Positions 1-5,762 are shown, counted from the first letter of the stretch. The stretch: DNA of 7,340 bases from Clostridiales bacterium (GCA_024695545.1 JAILHZ010000135.1:1-7340); one strand, 5' to 3'. The notes: a model not told the origin generated them from the letters alone. A program made the numbers and translations.

Positions 1-4
1 TTAT

Positions 5-544
5 ATGAAGATCACGACACAGGGAAACGGAATCAAGATCGGCAAGCGTCTGGAGGAAAAAATCGCCGGCAAACTCGCGAAATTCGACAAGTACTTCGGT
101 GAAGAAGGATCTTTCAACATTAAGATCCATCCGGAGAGAGAACTGAAGAAAGTGGAGATCACACTCAAACTTCAGAACCATATTTTCAGAGCAGAAGCAA
201 AAGACGACGATATCCTGAATGCGGTAGACCGTACGGTCGATAAGCTGGAGTCGCAGATCAGGAAACAGAAGACACGTATCCAGCGTCAGAAGAAGGACTA
301 TCCGATCATCAACAATTATCTCAATGATATCGTTGAAGAGGATTACGAAGAAGAGGACAACGAACCGAAAATCATTAAGCGCAAGTCTTTTGAGCTCGTA
401 CCGATGGATTCGGACGAAGCTATCTTACAGATGGAAATGCTCGGACACAGCTTCCTGGTCTATCTGGATGCGCAGAGTGGGAATGTCTGTGTGGTTTATA
501 AGCGCAAAGACGGCCAGTATGGTTTAATCGAGCCTACCTATTAA
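5..544 (+). CDS. hpf: Ribosome hibernation promoting factor, long form (HPF/YfiA family)
   Basis: The 179-residue protein matches the two-domain architecture of long-form HPF. Residues 1 to about 95 form the ribosome-binding domain, starting MKITTQGNGIKIGKRLEEKI, with a basic stretch (SQIRKQKTRIQRQKK) near its end. An acidic linker (about 108-120, rich in D and E) follows. Residues 121-179 are the conserved C-terminal dimerisation domain, recognisable by KRKSFELVPMDSDEAILQME, LGHSFLVYLD and the terminal YGLIEPTY. In this family the N-terminal domain binds the 30S decoding region and the C-terminal domain pairs two 70S ribosomes into inactive 100S dimers in stationary phase or stress. The ATG lies 4 bases from the window edge, so the ribosome binding site and promoter are not visible. 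The start fits the family's usual length. The gene has its own terminator 59 bases after the stop, so it is probably the last or only gene of its transcript. Confidence 0.96.
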   Translation: MKITTQGNGIKIGKRLEEKIAGKLAKFDKYFGEEGSFNIKIHPERELKKVEITLKLQNHIFRAEAKDDDILNAVDRTVDKLESQIRKQKTRIQRQKKDYPIINNYLNDIVEEDYEEEDNEPKIIKRKSFELVPMDSDEAILQMEMLGHSFLVYLDAQSGNVCVVYKRKDGQYGLIEPTY

Positions 545-602
545 TCCTTCCAAGCATTTATGAATTCCTTGTTCAATAGCCGTTGATTGCGCTTGAACAC
601 CG

Positions 603-636
603 GGAGGGGATCTCGAAAGGGGTCCCCTCCTTTTTT
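603..636 (+). terminator. Intrinsic terminator of hpf
   Basis: An 8-bp perfect stem, GGAGGGGA (603-610) with TCCCCTCC (623-630), closes a 12-base loop and runs directly into TTTTTT (631-636). This is a textbook rho-independent terminator on the + strand, 59 bases after the hpf stop codon. The other strand lacks a T tract in the right place, so it acts in one direction only. Confidence 0.92.
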
Positions 637-660
637 GCGTGAAGAGGGGACGGAGGGGAA

Positions 661-672
661 GTGCTTTTCGGG
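661..672 (+). repeat. Dispersed motif GTGCTTTTCGGG, upstream cluster
   Basis: GTGCTTTTCGGG occurs at 661-672 and again at 853-864. GTGCTTTTCGAG is at 773-784, and a degenerate GTGATTTTCGGG at 693-704. The copy at 661 lies 25 bases past the hpf terminator, outside the tandem repeat. The sequence CTGAGGTGT that follows it (672-680) also lies between the two copies downstream of the ABC operon. Known function: none that I recognise. Confidence 0.7.
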
Positions 673-690
673 CTGAGGTGTTGTGTGCGC

Positions 691-870
691 GGGTGATTTT
701 CGGGAGGAAGAGGGCTGGTTCGCAGATTGTTCGAATAAAAGCAGCAATTTACGAACGTACGACGAACGACAAGTGCTTTTCGAGAAAAATGGGGCTGGTT
801 CGCAGATTGTTCGAAAAAGAACAGCGATTTACGAACGTACGACGAACGGCAGGTGCTTTTCGGGCGGCGA
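691..870. repeat. 80-bp tandem repeat with paired GTTCG/CGAAC boxes
   Basis: Units 711-790 and 791-870 align without gaps at a period of exactly 80. They differ at 7 of the first 70 positions and diverge in the last 8-10. A partial earlier unit (691-710, GTGATTTTCGGG) keeps the same register. Each full unit carries four boxes: GTTCG at 718 and 729, then CGAAC at 752 and 763 (unit 2: 798, 809, 832, 843). Within each pair the spacing is 11 bases, one helical turn. The pairs are inverted, so the unit can also fold as an interrupted hairpin: 5 bp, 1 bp, 5 bp separated by internal loops. Each unit ends in the GTGCTTTTCG motif. The 80-base period is not a multiple of 3, so reading frames across it are not conserved and I call no gene. 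This is the main content of the gene-free stretch 637-1021. Function is unknown; protein-binding array and structured RNA both fit. Confidence 0.85.
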
Positions 871-932
871 TACTGTTAGTGTGGTTTTCGGCTTTACGCA
901 TGGTGTGGATAGATTTTCCGAAAAATTAGACT

Positions 933-951
933 GGCGGTAACTGTTACTGCC
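933..951. promoter_or_regulatory. Palindromic operator candidate upstream of the ABC operon
   Basis: GGC-G-GTAAC-T-GTTAC-T-GCC is a 19-bp dyad with perfect 5-bp inner arms (937-941 and 943-947) around a single central base, plus 3-bp outer arms. It ends 13 bases before the proposed -10 element at 965-970, so a bound regulator would cover the -35 region. No regulator gene is in the window, and I do not assign a regulator family. Confidence 0.5.
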
Positions 952-961
952 CAACCTCGTG

Positions 962-970
962 TGTTAGACT
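962..970 (+). promoter_or_regulatory. Possible extended -10 promoter of the ABC operon
   Basis: TGTTAGACT reads as an extended -10: TG, one base, then TAGACT, which matches TATAAT at 4 of 6 positions. The sequence 17 bases upstream is a poor -35, as is common for extended -10 promoters. Initiation would fall near 977, giving an untranslated leader of about 45 bases. The site is the best in the interval but weak by itself. Confidence 0.35.
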
Positions 971-1021
971 TTTTAAAGGAAGCAGGGGAAACGTTTTCAA
1001 AACACATAAGAGGGAAATAAA

Positions 1022-2932
1022 ATGGCTAAGAAAAAGGAGGCTTCGAAGACGGCTGAGGCGGGTGAGACCAAGCCGCACAGTACGGGCGATAAGAAGCCGG
1101 AAACAAGCAAGAAGAAAAAGGACAAACTATCTTTCCGTAGAACGGTCGACAACAACATTTTTGCGATGAAGCTGGCGTCGAAGTACAGCCGCGCCATGGT
1201 GATCGCGGGATTGCTCTATGCGATCTTCGGGTACTTCGAATGGGTGTTCTTCGATGGTATTTTCATGCGGAGGATCATCGAGTCGCTGGACAATGATGCG
1301 CCTTTCCGAAATGTAATGACCTTTATCATCATGACGGGCGCGATCTTCTTCGTGCTGAATCTGTATGAAAAGTACGTGGATAATGTGACCTTCCCGCTGG
1401 GCGCGGTCAAGCTCTACGGCGGCATCTACAAGGAGCTTTTCGCGAAGGCGAAGAATGTCGAGCTGAAGTGCTACGAGGATTCGGATTTCTACGACAAGTA
1501 CACGATGGCGATGGACGGCGCGGAAGAGAAGATCTTCACGATCATCAAGAGCTTCTGGGAGTTCCTGGTGTCGATCCCGGCGCTCATCGTGGTCTTCTAC
1601 TTCATGTTCGAGATCGACCACTACGCGGTGCTCTTCATCATCTCTCCTCTGATCGGTAACTTCATCTTCGGCAACTACAAGCAGAAGTATGAGTACAAAA
1701 GATACCAGGCGCAGGTGCCGGGCAACAAGGTCCACAACTACGTCAACCGAATGATGTACCTGCCGGATGGTGCGAAGGAAATGCGACTTTCCAACGTGTT
1801 CGAACTGCTCAGAAAGCAGTACCGTGATTCGACGGATAAGAATGTAAAAGCAGCCGTCAAGTATGCGTTTGCGAACTGCTCGCTTTCGTTCTGGAGAATC
1901 ACATTCACGTTCACGATCATCTTCGAAGGCGTGCTCTTCTACGCAATCTACAGAAACCTCGTCAGCAAGACGATCACACTCGCACAGCTGGCGATCATGA
2001 CGAGCCTGATGGTGGCCATGACATGGATCCTGATCCGTGCTTTTGACAACATCATGAACCTGATCAAGAACGGTATCTTCGTCAACAACCTCAGAACATT
2101 CCTGGAGTACGAAGAGAAGATCCCGCAGAACCAGAAGGGTGAGATCCCGGAAGAGTTCGAGAGCATCGAGTTCAGAAATGTATGCTTCTCGTATAAAGAT
2201 GAAGAGACGATCAGGGATCTTTCGTTCCGCGTGGATAAGGGCGATATCGTCGCGCTGGTCGGACATAACGGTGCCGGCAAGACGACGATCATCAAACTGC
2301 TGCTGCGCTTCTACGATCCGACTTCCGGAGAGATCCTCCTGAACGGAAAGAATATTAAGGAGTACGATCTGCGTGCATACAGAAGGCTGTTCGCGACGAC
2401 TTTCCAGGACTTCGCGATCTTCGCCATGACCATCAAGGAAAACGTCCTGATGGGCCGCCACTATGAAAACGAAGATGAGATCGTTCGCCGTTCGCTCCGC
2501 CGCGCGGGAATCCTCGAAAAAGTCGAGTCGCTGCCGGATGGCGTGGACACGGTCATGACGAAAGAGTTTGACGAGAACGGCGCGGTCTTCAGCGGCGGCC
2601 AGCACCAGAAACTCTCGGTCGCGAGAACTTTTGCCAAGGAATCTCCGGTCAAGATCTTCGACGAGCCGTCTTCGGCTCTCGACCCGATCGCGGAGTACGA
2701 GCTTTTCAAAAACATCATGAAGGAAGGCAGAGACCACACGATGGTATTCATCTCGCACCGCCTTTCTTCCGTCAAGAACTGCGACAAGGTATTCATGCTC
2801 GAAAAGGGCACGATCATCGAGCGCGGTTCGCATAAGGAACTGATCGACGAGCGCGGAAAATACGCGAAGATGTATATCCGCCAGGCCATGAACTATCTGG
2901 CAGTAGAAAAAGAAGAGGAGGTGATCCTGTGA
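1022..2932 (+). CDS. ABC exporter half-transporter 1 (fused permease and ATPase)
   Basis: The 636-residue protein has the TMD-NBD layout of exporter half-transporters. A Lys/Glu-rich hydrophilic tail (1-40) precedes about six membrane segments near 58-78, 98-116, 176-196, 201-218, 287-310 and 320-341. The ATPase domain has Walker A GHNGAGKT (414-421, Lys420), Q-loop Gln462, signature FSGGQ (523-527), Walker B IFDEP with Asp547 and Glu548, D-loop SALD, and H-loop His579. The signature begins with Phe instead of Leu. The DEPSSALDP form, in place of DEATSALD, recalls peptide and lantibiotic exporters of the NisT type, but there is no N-terminal C39 peptidase and no precursor peptide gene nearby. 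The ATG follows AAGAGGG (1008-1014) by 7 bases. The stop overlaps the next start by 4 bases, so the two genes are co-transcribed and probably form a heterodimer in the cytoplasmic membrane. Substrate is unknown: drug, lipid or peptide are all possible. Confidence 0.93.
   Translation: MAKKKEASKTAEAGETKPHSTGDKKPETSKKKKDKLSFRRTVDNNIFAMKLASKYSRAMVIAGLLYAIFGYFEWVFFDGIFMRRIIESLDNDAPFRNVMTFIIMTGAIFFVLNLYEKYVDNVTFPLGAVKLYGGIYKELFAKAKNVELKCYEDSDFYDKYTMAMDGAEEKIFTIIKSFWEFLVSIPALIVVFYFMFEIDHYAVLFIISPLIGNFIFGNYKQKYEYKRYQAQVPGNKVHNYVNRMMYLPDGAKEMRLSNVFELLRKQYRDSTDKNVKAAVKYAFANCSLSFWRITFTFTIIFEGVLFYAIYRNLVSKTITLAQLAIMTSLMVAMTWILIRAFDNIMNLIKNGIFVNNLRTFLEYEEKIPQNQKGEIPEEFESIEFRNVCFSYKDEETIRDLSFRVDKGDIVALVGHNGAGKTTIIKLLLRFYDPTSGEILLNGKNIKEYDLRAYRRLFATTFQDFAIFAMTIKENVLMGRHYENEDEIVRRSLRRAGILEKVESLPDGVDTVMTKEFDENGAVFSGGQHQKLSVARTFAKESPVKIFDEPSSALDPIAEYELFKNIMKEGRDHTMVFISHRLSSVKNCDKVFMLEKGTIIERGSHKELIDERGKYAKMYIRQAMNYLAVEKEEEVIL
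2916..2927 (+). promoter_or_regulatory. Extended Shine-Dalgarno deciding the GTG start of ABC gene 2
   Basis: AGGAGGTGATCC, inside the end of the first ABC gene, is a 12-base perfect complement of the 16S rRNA 3' end (GGATCACCTCCT). GGAGG ends 7 bases before GTG at 2929. This fixes an otherwise ambiguous GTG start and suggests strong reinitiation after the upstream stop (TGA 2930-2932). Confidence 0.88.
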
Positions 2933-4770
2933 GTAAGAATACAAGTGCTTTTGGCGATGAAAAAGAAAAGATCAAGCAGCCCGCATCACAGGTCGTAAAG
3001 AACAACTTCTTCTTCATGAAGATGATGTTCAACGCCTCCCCGAAGTTCGTACTCTTCCCGGCGCTCGACGCGATCCGCGGTGAAGTCTCGATCTTCATCG
3101 AGCACGTATTCCTGATCGGATTCGTTCTCGAAGCGGCGGAGTTCGGCTACTCCTTCCGAAGAGTCGGCTCCATGGTCGTCCTGATCGCGGCCCTGATCAC
3201 GCTCGGCATGATCTTCACGGTCCTGGCCGGCGACTACATGCAGGAAAAAGAGCGCCCGAAGGTAAGAGAGAAGATCAAGATGCGCCTGTACGAAAAGGCC
3301 CGCTCGGTCGATCTTGCCTGCTACGACGATCCGGAGTTCTATAACAGCCAGGTCATGTCGATCGCCGAGGTCGACAAGCGGATCGACAGCACGATGGATT
3401 TCATCAAGAGTGTGCTCAGCGGACTCACCGTTGTTACCCTGACGGGCAGCTACTTCCTGATCAAGGACAAGGTCTCGATCCTCTTCGTTCTGGCCTCGTT
3501 CCTCCTGAGCTACTTTGCGAATCAGGTCTACAATAAACTCTCCTTCAAAGTGCGCATGCGCCGCTATCCGCCGGAAAGAAAGCGCGAGTACGTCAAGCGC
3601 GTGTTCTACCTGAAGGATTATGCCAAGGAGATCCGCCTCGATCCGGAGGTTACGGATGTGCTCGAGGAGCGTTTTGAGAAGGCGAACCAGGAAGTGTACG
3701 AAGCGGAGAAATCCCTCGCGAGGAAGAAGTTCGGCCTTGCGTTCCTGAAGAACTACCTCTTCGGCGACTTCATCGGCGATGTGCTCTACCCCAGTTACCT
3801 GATGGTGCGCTGCATCCTGCAAAAGGCACTGTCGCTGTCTTCGATGGTTATGCTGTGCCACCGTTTCGGCGACTTGAAGAGAAACCTCCGCGTCTTTACC
3901 GAGACCTACCCGAAGGCCTGCGAGACGAGCCTCTATATCCAGAAGATCAGAGACTTCCTCGCTTACGAGCCGAAGGTCGTTAGTGAGGGTTCCGAGGTTC
4001 CTTCTGCTCCGGCAAAAGCACTCTCCCTCGAGGGTGTCGGCTTTTCTTATAAGAAAGATCAGCCGGCAGTATTGTCCGATATTAATCTCAAGGTCGAGCC
4101 GGGCGAGAAGATCGCGCTGGTCGGCTACAACGGCGCCGGCAAGACGACGCTGGTCAAGCTGCTGATGCGTCTTTACGACTGTAGCGAAGGACAGATCCTG
4201 GCGGACGGCGTGAATGTGCGTAATTACGATGTCGAGGCCTACCGCGACTCGATCGGTACGGTATTCCAGGACTTCGAGATCTTCGCGGGAACCGTCAAGG
4301 AAAATGTCATTCTTGATGAGGGCTCGAAGGCAGATGAGGCGCGTGTGAAGAGTGCGCTGAAGGATAGCGGTCTCGCGAAGAAAGTCGATTCGCTTCCGAT
4401 GCGGTGGGATACTCCGCTGACGCATGAGTTCTCCGAAAACGGCGTGGATCTGTCCGGAGGTGAGCAGCAGAAACTCGCGATCTCGCGTGTTTTCTACCAG
4501 AATGCGTCTTTGATGATCCTCGACGAGCCGTCGTCGGCGCTCGATCCGATCGCGGAGTACCAGCTCAACCATGCGATGCTTGAGGCGACGAAGGATAAGA
4601 CCGTCATCTTCATCTCGCACCGTCTGTCGACAACGCGCCTGGCGGACAGGATCTTCATGCTCGAAGAGGGCCGCATCGTCGAGGAAGGCTCGCACGATTC
4701 GCTTCTTGCGCGCGGCGGCAAGTACGCCGAGATGTGGAAGGCCCAGGCCGGCGCTTATATTGAGGTGTGA
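2929..4770 (+). CDS. ABC exporter half-transporter 2 (fused permease and ATPase)
   Basis: This is the second half of the exporter, 613 residues. Clear membrane segments lie near 38-65, 80-102, 158-178 and 181-199. Two weaker ones lie near 268-297 and 298-312. The ATPase domain has Walker A GYNGAGKT (399-406, Lys405), Q-loop Gln447, signature LSGGE (508-512), Walker B LDEP with Asp532 and Glu533, D-loop SALD and H-loop His564. It is a paralogue of its upstream partner. They share DEPSSALDPIAEY and a related loop after TM2 (DDPEFYNS here, EDSDFYDK there). Both partners keep the catalytic Glu and His, so neither nucleotide site is obviously degenerate, unlike many heterodimeric exporters. The start is GTG at 2929, supported by the 12-base Shine-Dalgarno and the 4-base overlap. 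The operon ends at the terminator 4938-4980. Cargo is unknown. Confidence 0.93.
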   Translation: MSKNTSAFGDEKEKIKQPASQVVKNNFFFMKMMFNASPKFVLFPALDAIRGEVSIFIEHVFLIGFVLEAAEFGYSFRRVGSMVVLIAALITLGMIFTVLAGDYMQEKERPKVREKIKMRLYEKARSVDLACYDDPEFYNSQVMSIAEVDKRIDSTMDFIKSVLSGLTVVTLTGSYFLIKDKVSILFVLASFLLSYFANQVYNKLSFKVRMRRYPPERKREYVKRVFYLKDYAKEIRLDPEVTDVLEERFEKANQEVYEAEKSLARKKFGLAFLKNYLFGDFIGDVLYPSYLMVRCILQKALSLSSMVMLCHRFGDLKRNLRVFTETYPKACETSLYIQKIRDFLAYEPKVVSEGSEVPSAPAKALSLEGVGFSYKKDQPAVLSDINLKVEPGEKIALVGYNGAGKTTLVKLLMRLYDCSEGQILADGVNVRNYDVEAYRDSIGTVFQDFEIFAGTVKENVILDEGSKADEARVKSALKDSGLAKKVDSLPMRWDTPLTHEFSENGVDLSGGEQQKLAISRVFYQNASLMILDEPSSALDPIAEYQLNHAMLEATKDKTVIFISHRLSTTRLADRIFMLEEGRIVEEGSHDSLLARGGKYAEMWKAQAGAYIEV

Positions 4771-4824
4771 TGGGTTAGTGCTTTTCGGGGCGGGGCACAA
4801 ACTGAGGTGTGAGTGCTTTTCGGG
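4761..4824 (+). repeat. GTGCTTTTCGGG pair downstream of the ABC operon
   Basis: GTGCTTTTCGGG is present at 4778-4789 and 4813-4824. Each copy is preceded by TGAGGTGTGA: 4761-4770, which includes the ABC stop codon, and 4803-4812. A 6-base insertion separates the two parts in the first copy. The repeated block therefore reaches into the last codons of the transporter gene. Together with the inverted repeat, terminator and possible small ORF described separately, it fills the gap 4771-5123. Confidence 0.65.
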
Positions 4825-4840
4825 CGGCGGGACGTTGATC

Positions 4841-4900
4841 GCCGGCGCGGCTCGGACTAACTACCGGCAGGTGGCGATGGTAATGACCCGCGCGGCCGGC
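4841..4900. repeat. 60-bp element with GC-rich terminal inverted repeats
   Basis: GCCGGCGCGG (4841-4850) pairs with CCGCGCGGCCGGC (4888-4900) as a 10-bp stem with a 3-base bulge in the right arm, enclosing 37 bases. No T tract follows, so it is not an intrinsic terminator. It sits between the GTGCTTTTCGGG pair and the operon terminator, and could be a 3' transcript-stabilising hairpin or a short repeat element. Confidence 0.5.
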
Positions 4901-4937
4901 TGACATAACATGACAAGTTTCGTTTTATTTCCCCCTA

Positions 4938-4980
4938 GTGAGACCAAGCTGATGAGTGAGCAGCTTGGCCTCGCTTTTTT
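4938..4980 (+). terminator. Intrinsic terminator of the ABC operon
   Basis: GTGAGACCAAGCTG (4938-4951) pairs with CAGCTTGGCCTCGC (4961-4974) over 14 positions with one wobble and one mismatch, including 8 continuous pairs next to the 9-base loop. TTTTTT (4975-4980) follows. It lies 168 bases after the second ABC stop, so the transcript has a long 3' untranslated part carrying the repeats at 4761-4900. Confidence 0.9.
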
Positions 4981-5006
4981 CTATTCTTTCTCAGTTGGAG
5001 GCAAAA

Positions 5007-5054
5007 GTGAGAAATCTGGTGGAAACGAAGGCGAGAACTCACCAATTTGCTCAC
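5007..5054. repeat. 48-base long hairpin, MITE- or REP-like
   Basis: GTGAG-AAAT-C-TGGTG (5007-5021) pairs with CACCA-ATTT-G-CTCAC (5040-5054): 14 base pairs broken only by one single-base bulge in each arm, around an 18-base loop. It begins 27 bases after the ABC terminator. A second GTGAG (5071-5075) and GGCAATTAGGTG (5063-5074) offer an alternative partner for the right arm. It has no T tract on either side. Confidence 0.6.
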
Positions 5055-5096
5055 AGCGAAAGGCAATTAGGTGAGAGAATTACGATTACACGTTGA
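5007..5096 (+). CDS. Possible small ORF of 29 codons
   Basis: A GTG at 5007 follows GGAGG (4997-5001) by 5 bases and opens a 29-codon frame ending TGA at 5094-5096. The peptide begins MRNLVETKARTHQF and ends GERITITR. It is basic, with no hydrophobic segment. In favour are the well-placed ribosome binding site and the uninterrupted frame. Against are its short length, the lack of a clear promoter after the terminator that ends at 4980, and the fact that its first 48 bases are a long inverted repeat, which may be the true reason the sequence is kept. I do not recognise a family. Confidence 0.3.
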   Translation: MRNLVETKARTHQFAHSERQLGERITITR

Positions 5097-5131
5097 GAAA
5101 AGCACTCGCACACAGACCTGAAATCAGGCCT
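5094..5131 (-). other. Hairpin over the stop codon followed by GTGCTTTTC
   Basis: On the minus strand AGGCCTGA and TCAGGTCT (5131-5114) form a stem of up to 8 bp that includes the TGA stop of the membrane protein gene. Eight bases later comes GTGCTTTTC (5105-5097). The T run is too short and too far from the stem for a normal intrinsic terminator, but this is the only 3'-end signal I see for that gene. The arrangement resembles that after the aldo/keto reductase gene. Confidence 0.4.
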
Positions 5132-5600
5132 CTTCAATGTGCAGCTGCTTGTCGGCGAAGATGACGGGCTGGCGCTTGTTGTAACAGACGATGGTGGCGC
5201 GGGAGCCCTCTTCGAGGAGGTGCAGGGTGTGCGCGGAGAAAACGGGCATGGCGTCCATGGTCTCGCCGTTTTCGGAGATGAAGGTGACGGCGTCGTAGTA
5301 GAGACCGGTGTCCTCACTGTCGCTGACCTCGCGCTTGTTGGAGACGCGGCCGTGGCAGACCTTGCAGTGCCATGCGGGCATGTCGCTGATGGCGACGTAG
5401 ATGAGGATGACGAGCGCGATACCGATGCCGACGGTGGAAATCCACGTGAGACGGCCGTTTGCGACGATAAAGAGAAGAGCAATTGCCACGATCGAGCAGA
5501 CCAGCCAGATCGTACTGCGCAGATTCATCGCGCGGAAGATGCGCTTTTTCTCTTCCTTGGACGCGTCCTTAAATGTCAGCGTTGAAACGTCGATATCCAT
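5124..5600 (-). CDS. Small membrane protein with two TM segments and a CxxC motif, unknown function
   Basis: The 158-residue protein has a hydrophilic, charged N-terminus (1-28) and two hydrophobic helices near 30-47 and 53-71. A cytoplasmic or external domain (75-158) follows, opening WHCKVCHGR with Cys79 and Cys82 and containing a third cysteine at 139. The C-terminal part (YYDAVTFIS, then HTLHLLEEGSRATIVCYNKR) is predicted beta-rich and resembles the small barrel domains appended to membrane anchors, but I recognise no named family. CxxC with His78 and His83 could bind zinc or be redox active; only one CxxC pair is visible. I chose the ATG at 5600 because GGGAGG (5611-5606) lies 5 bases before it. 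The in-frame ATG at 5615 would place that site inside the gene. The gene is transcribed convergently with the ABC operon and divergently from the reductase. Confidence 0.8.
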   Translation of the reverse strand: MDIDVSTLTFKDASKEEKKRIFRAMNLRSTIWLVCSIVAIALLFIVANGRLTWISTVGIGIALVILIYVAISDMPAWHCKVCHGRVSNKREVSDSEDTGLYYDAVTFISENGETMDAMPVFSAHTLHLLEEGSRATIVCYNKRQPVIFADKQLHIEEA

Positions 5601-5623
5601 GTTATCCTCCCACATTCAGAGTA

Positions 5624-5652
5624 ATAGTATCATATACGTGCGCGAGGGGCAA
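5624..5652 (-). promoter_or_regulatory. Likely promoter of the small membrane protein gene
   Basis: On the minus strand TTGCCC (5652-5647) and TACTAT (5629-5624) are separated by exactly 17 bases. Each matches the sigma-70 consensus at 4 of 6 positions. Initiation would fall about 17 bases before the ATG at 5600, leaving a short leader that still contains GGGAGG. Confidence 0.5.
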
Positions 5653-5654
5653 AT

Positions 5655-5702
5655 GGCGCCGCGCTTCCTTCGGGAAAAGCACCTGCCCGCGGCTTTGGCG
5701 CC
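5655..5702. repeat. 48-bp imperfect palindrome bounded by GGCGCC and holding GTGCTTTTC
   Basis: GGCGCC occurs at both ends (5655-5660 and 5697-5702). Inside, GCCGCG (5658-5663) can pair with CGCGGC (5688-5693), or CGGG (5671-5674) with CCCG (5686-5689). The minus strand carries GTGCTTTTCCCG (5682-5671), preceded by GGCAG, as at 848-852 in front of the copy at 853. The element lies between two divergent promoters, in the 222-base gene-free stretch 5601-5822. Confidence 0.5.
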
Positions 5703-5762
5703 CCGCTCTTCGAAGCAGGGCAAATGAACGAGGTTTCGTGATGAAATTTTTGTATTATTCCG

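Noticed and set aside
718..767. LexA (SOS) operators
   Set aside because: CGAAC and GTTCG are half-sites of the Bacillota LexA box CGAAC-N4-GTTCG, but no pair here has that order and spacing. The pairs are direct repeats 11 bases apart.
711..870. CRISPR array
   Set aside because: Only two units, with an 80-base period that is repeat throughout and no unique spacers. No cas genes are present.
639..940. Overlapping frames of 96 and 85 codons through the repeat region
   Set aside because: They cross the two 80-bp units in different phases, since 80 is not a multiple of 3. They have no good ribosome binding site and resemble no protein family.
1127..2944. Open frame of 605 codons on the minus strand opposite the first ABC gene
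   Set aside because: It mirrors a sure gene. The translation is rich in Arg, His, Asp and Val with no recognisable domain, as expected when the sense gene rarely uses codons whose complement is a stop. The same holds for 2986-4800 and 5802-6800 on the minus strand.
1022..4770. Lantibiotic or bacteriocin biosynthetic cluster
   Set aside because: The exporter Walker B form is suggestive, but there is no precursor peptide, modification enzyme, protease or immunity gene in the window.
5051..5482. 143-codon minus-strand frame overlapping the membrane protein gene
   Set aside because: Its Ser/Thr/Pro-rich translation lacks any domain, and it overlaps the supported gene in another phase with a poor start. 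The + frame 5139-5585 is rejected for the same reason.
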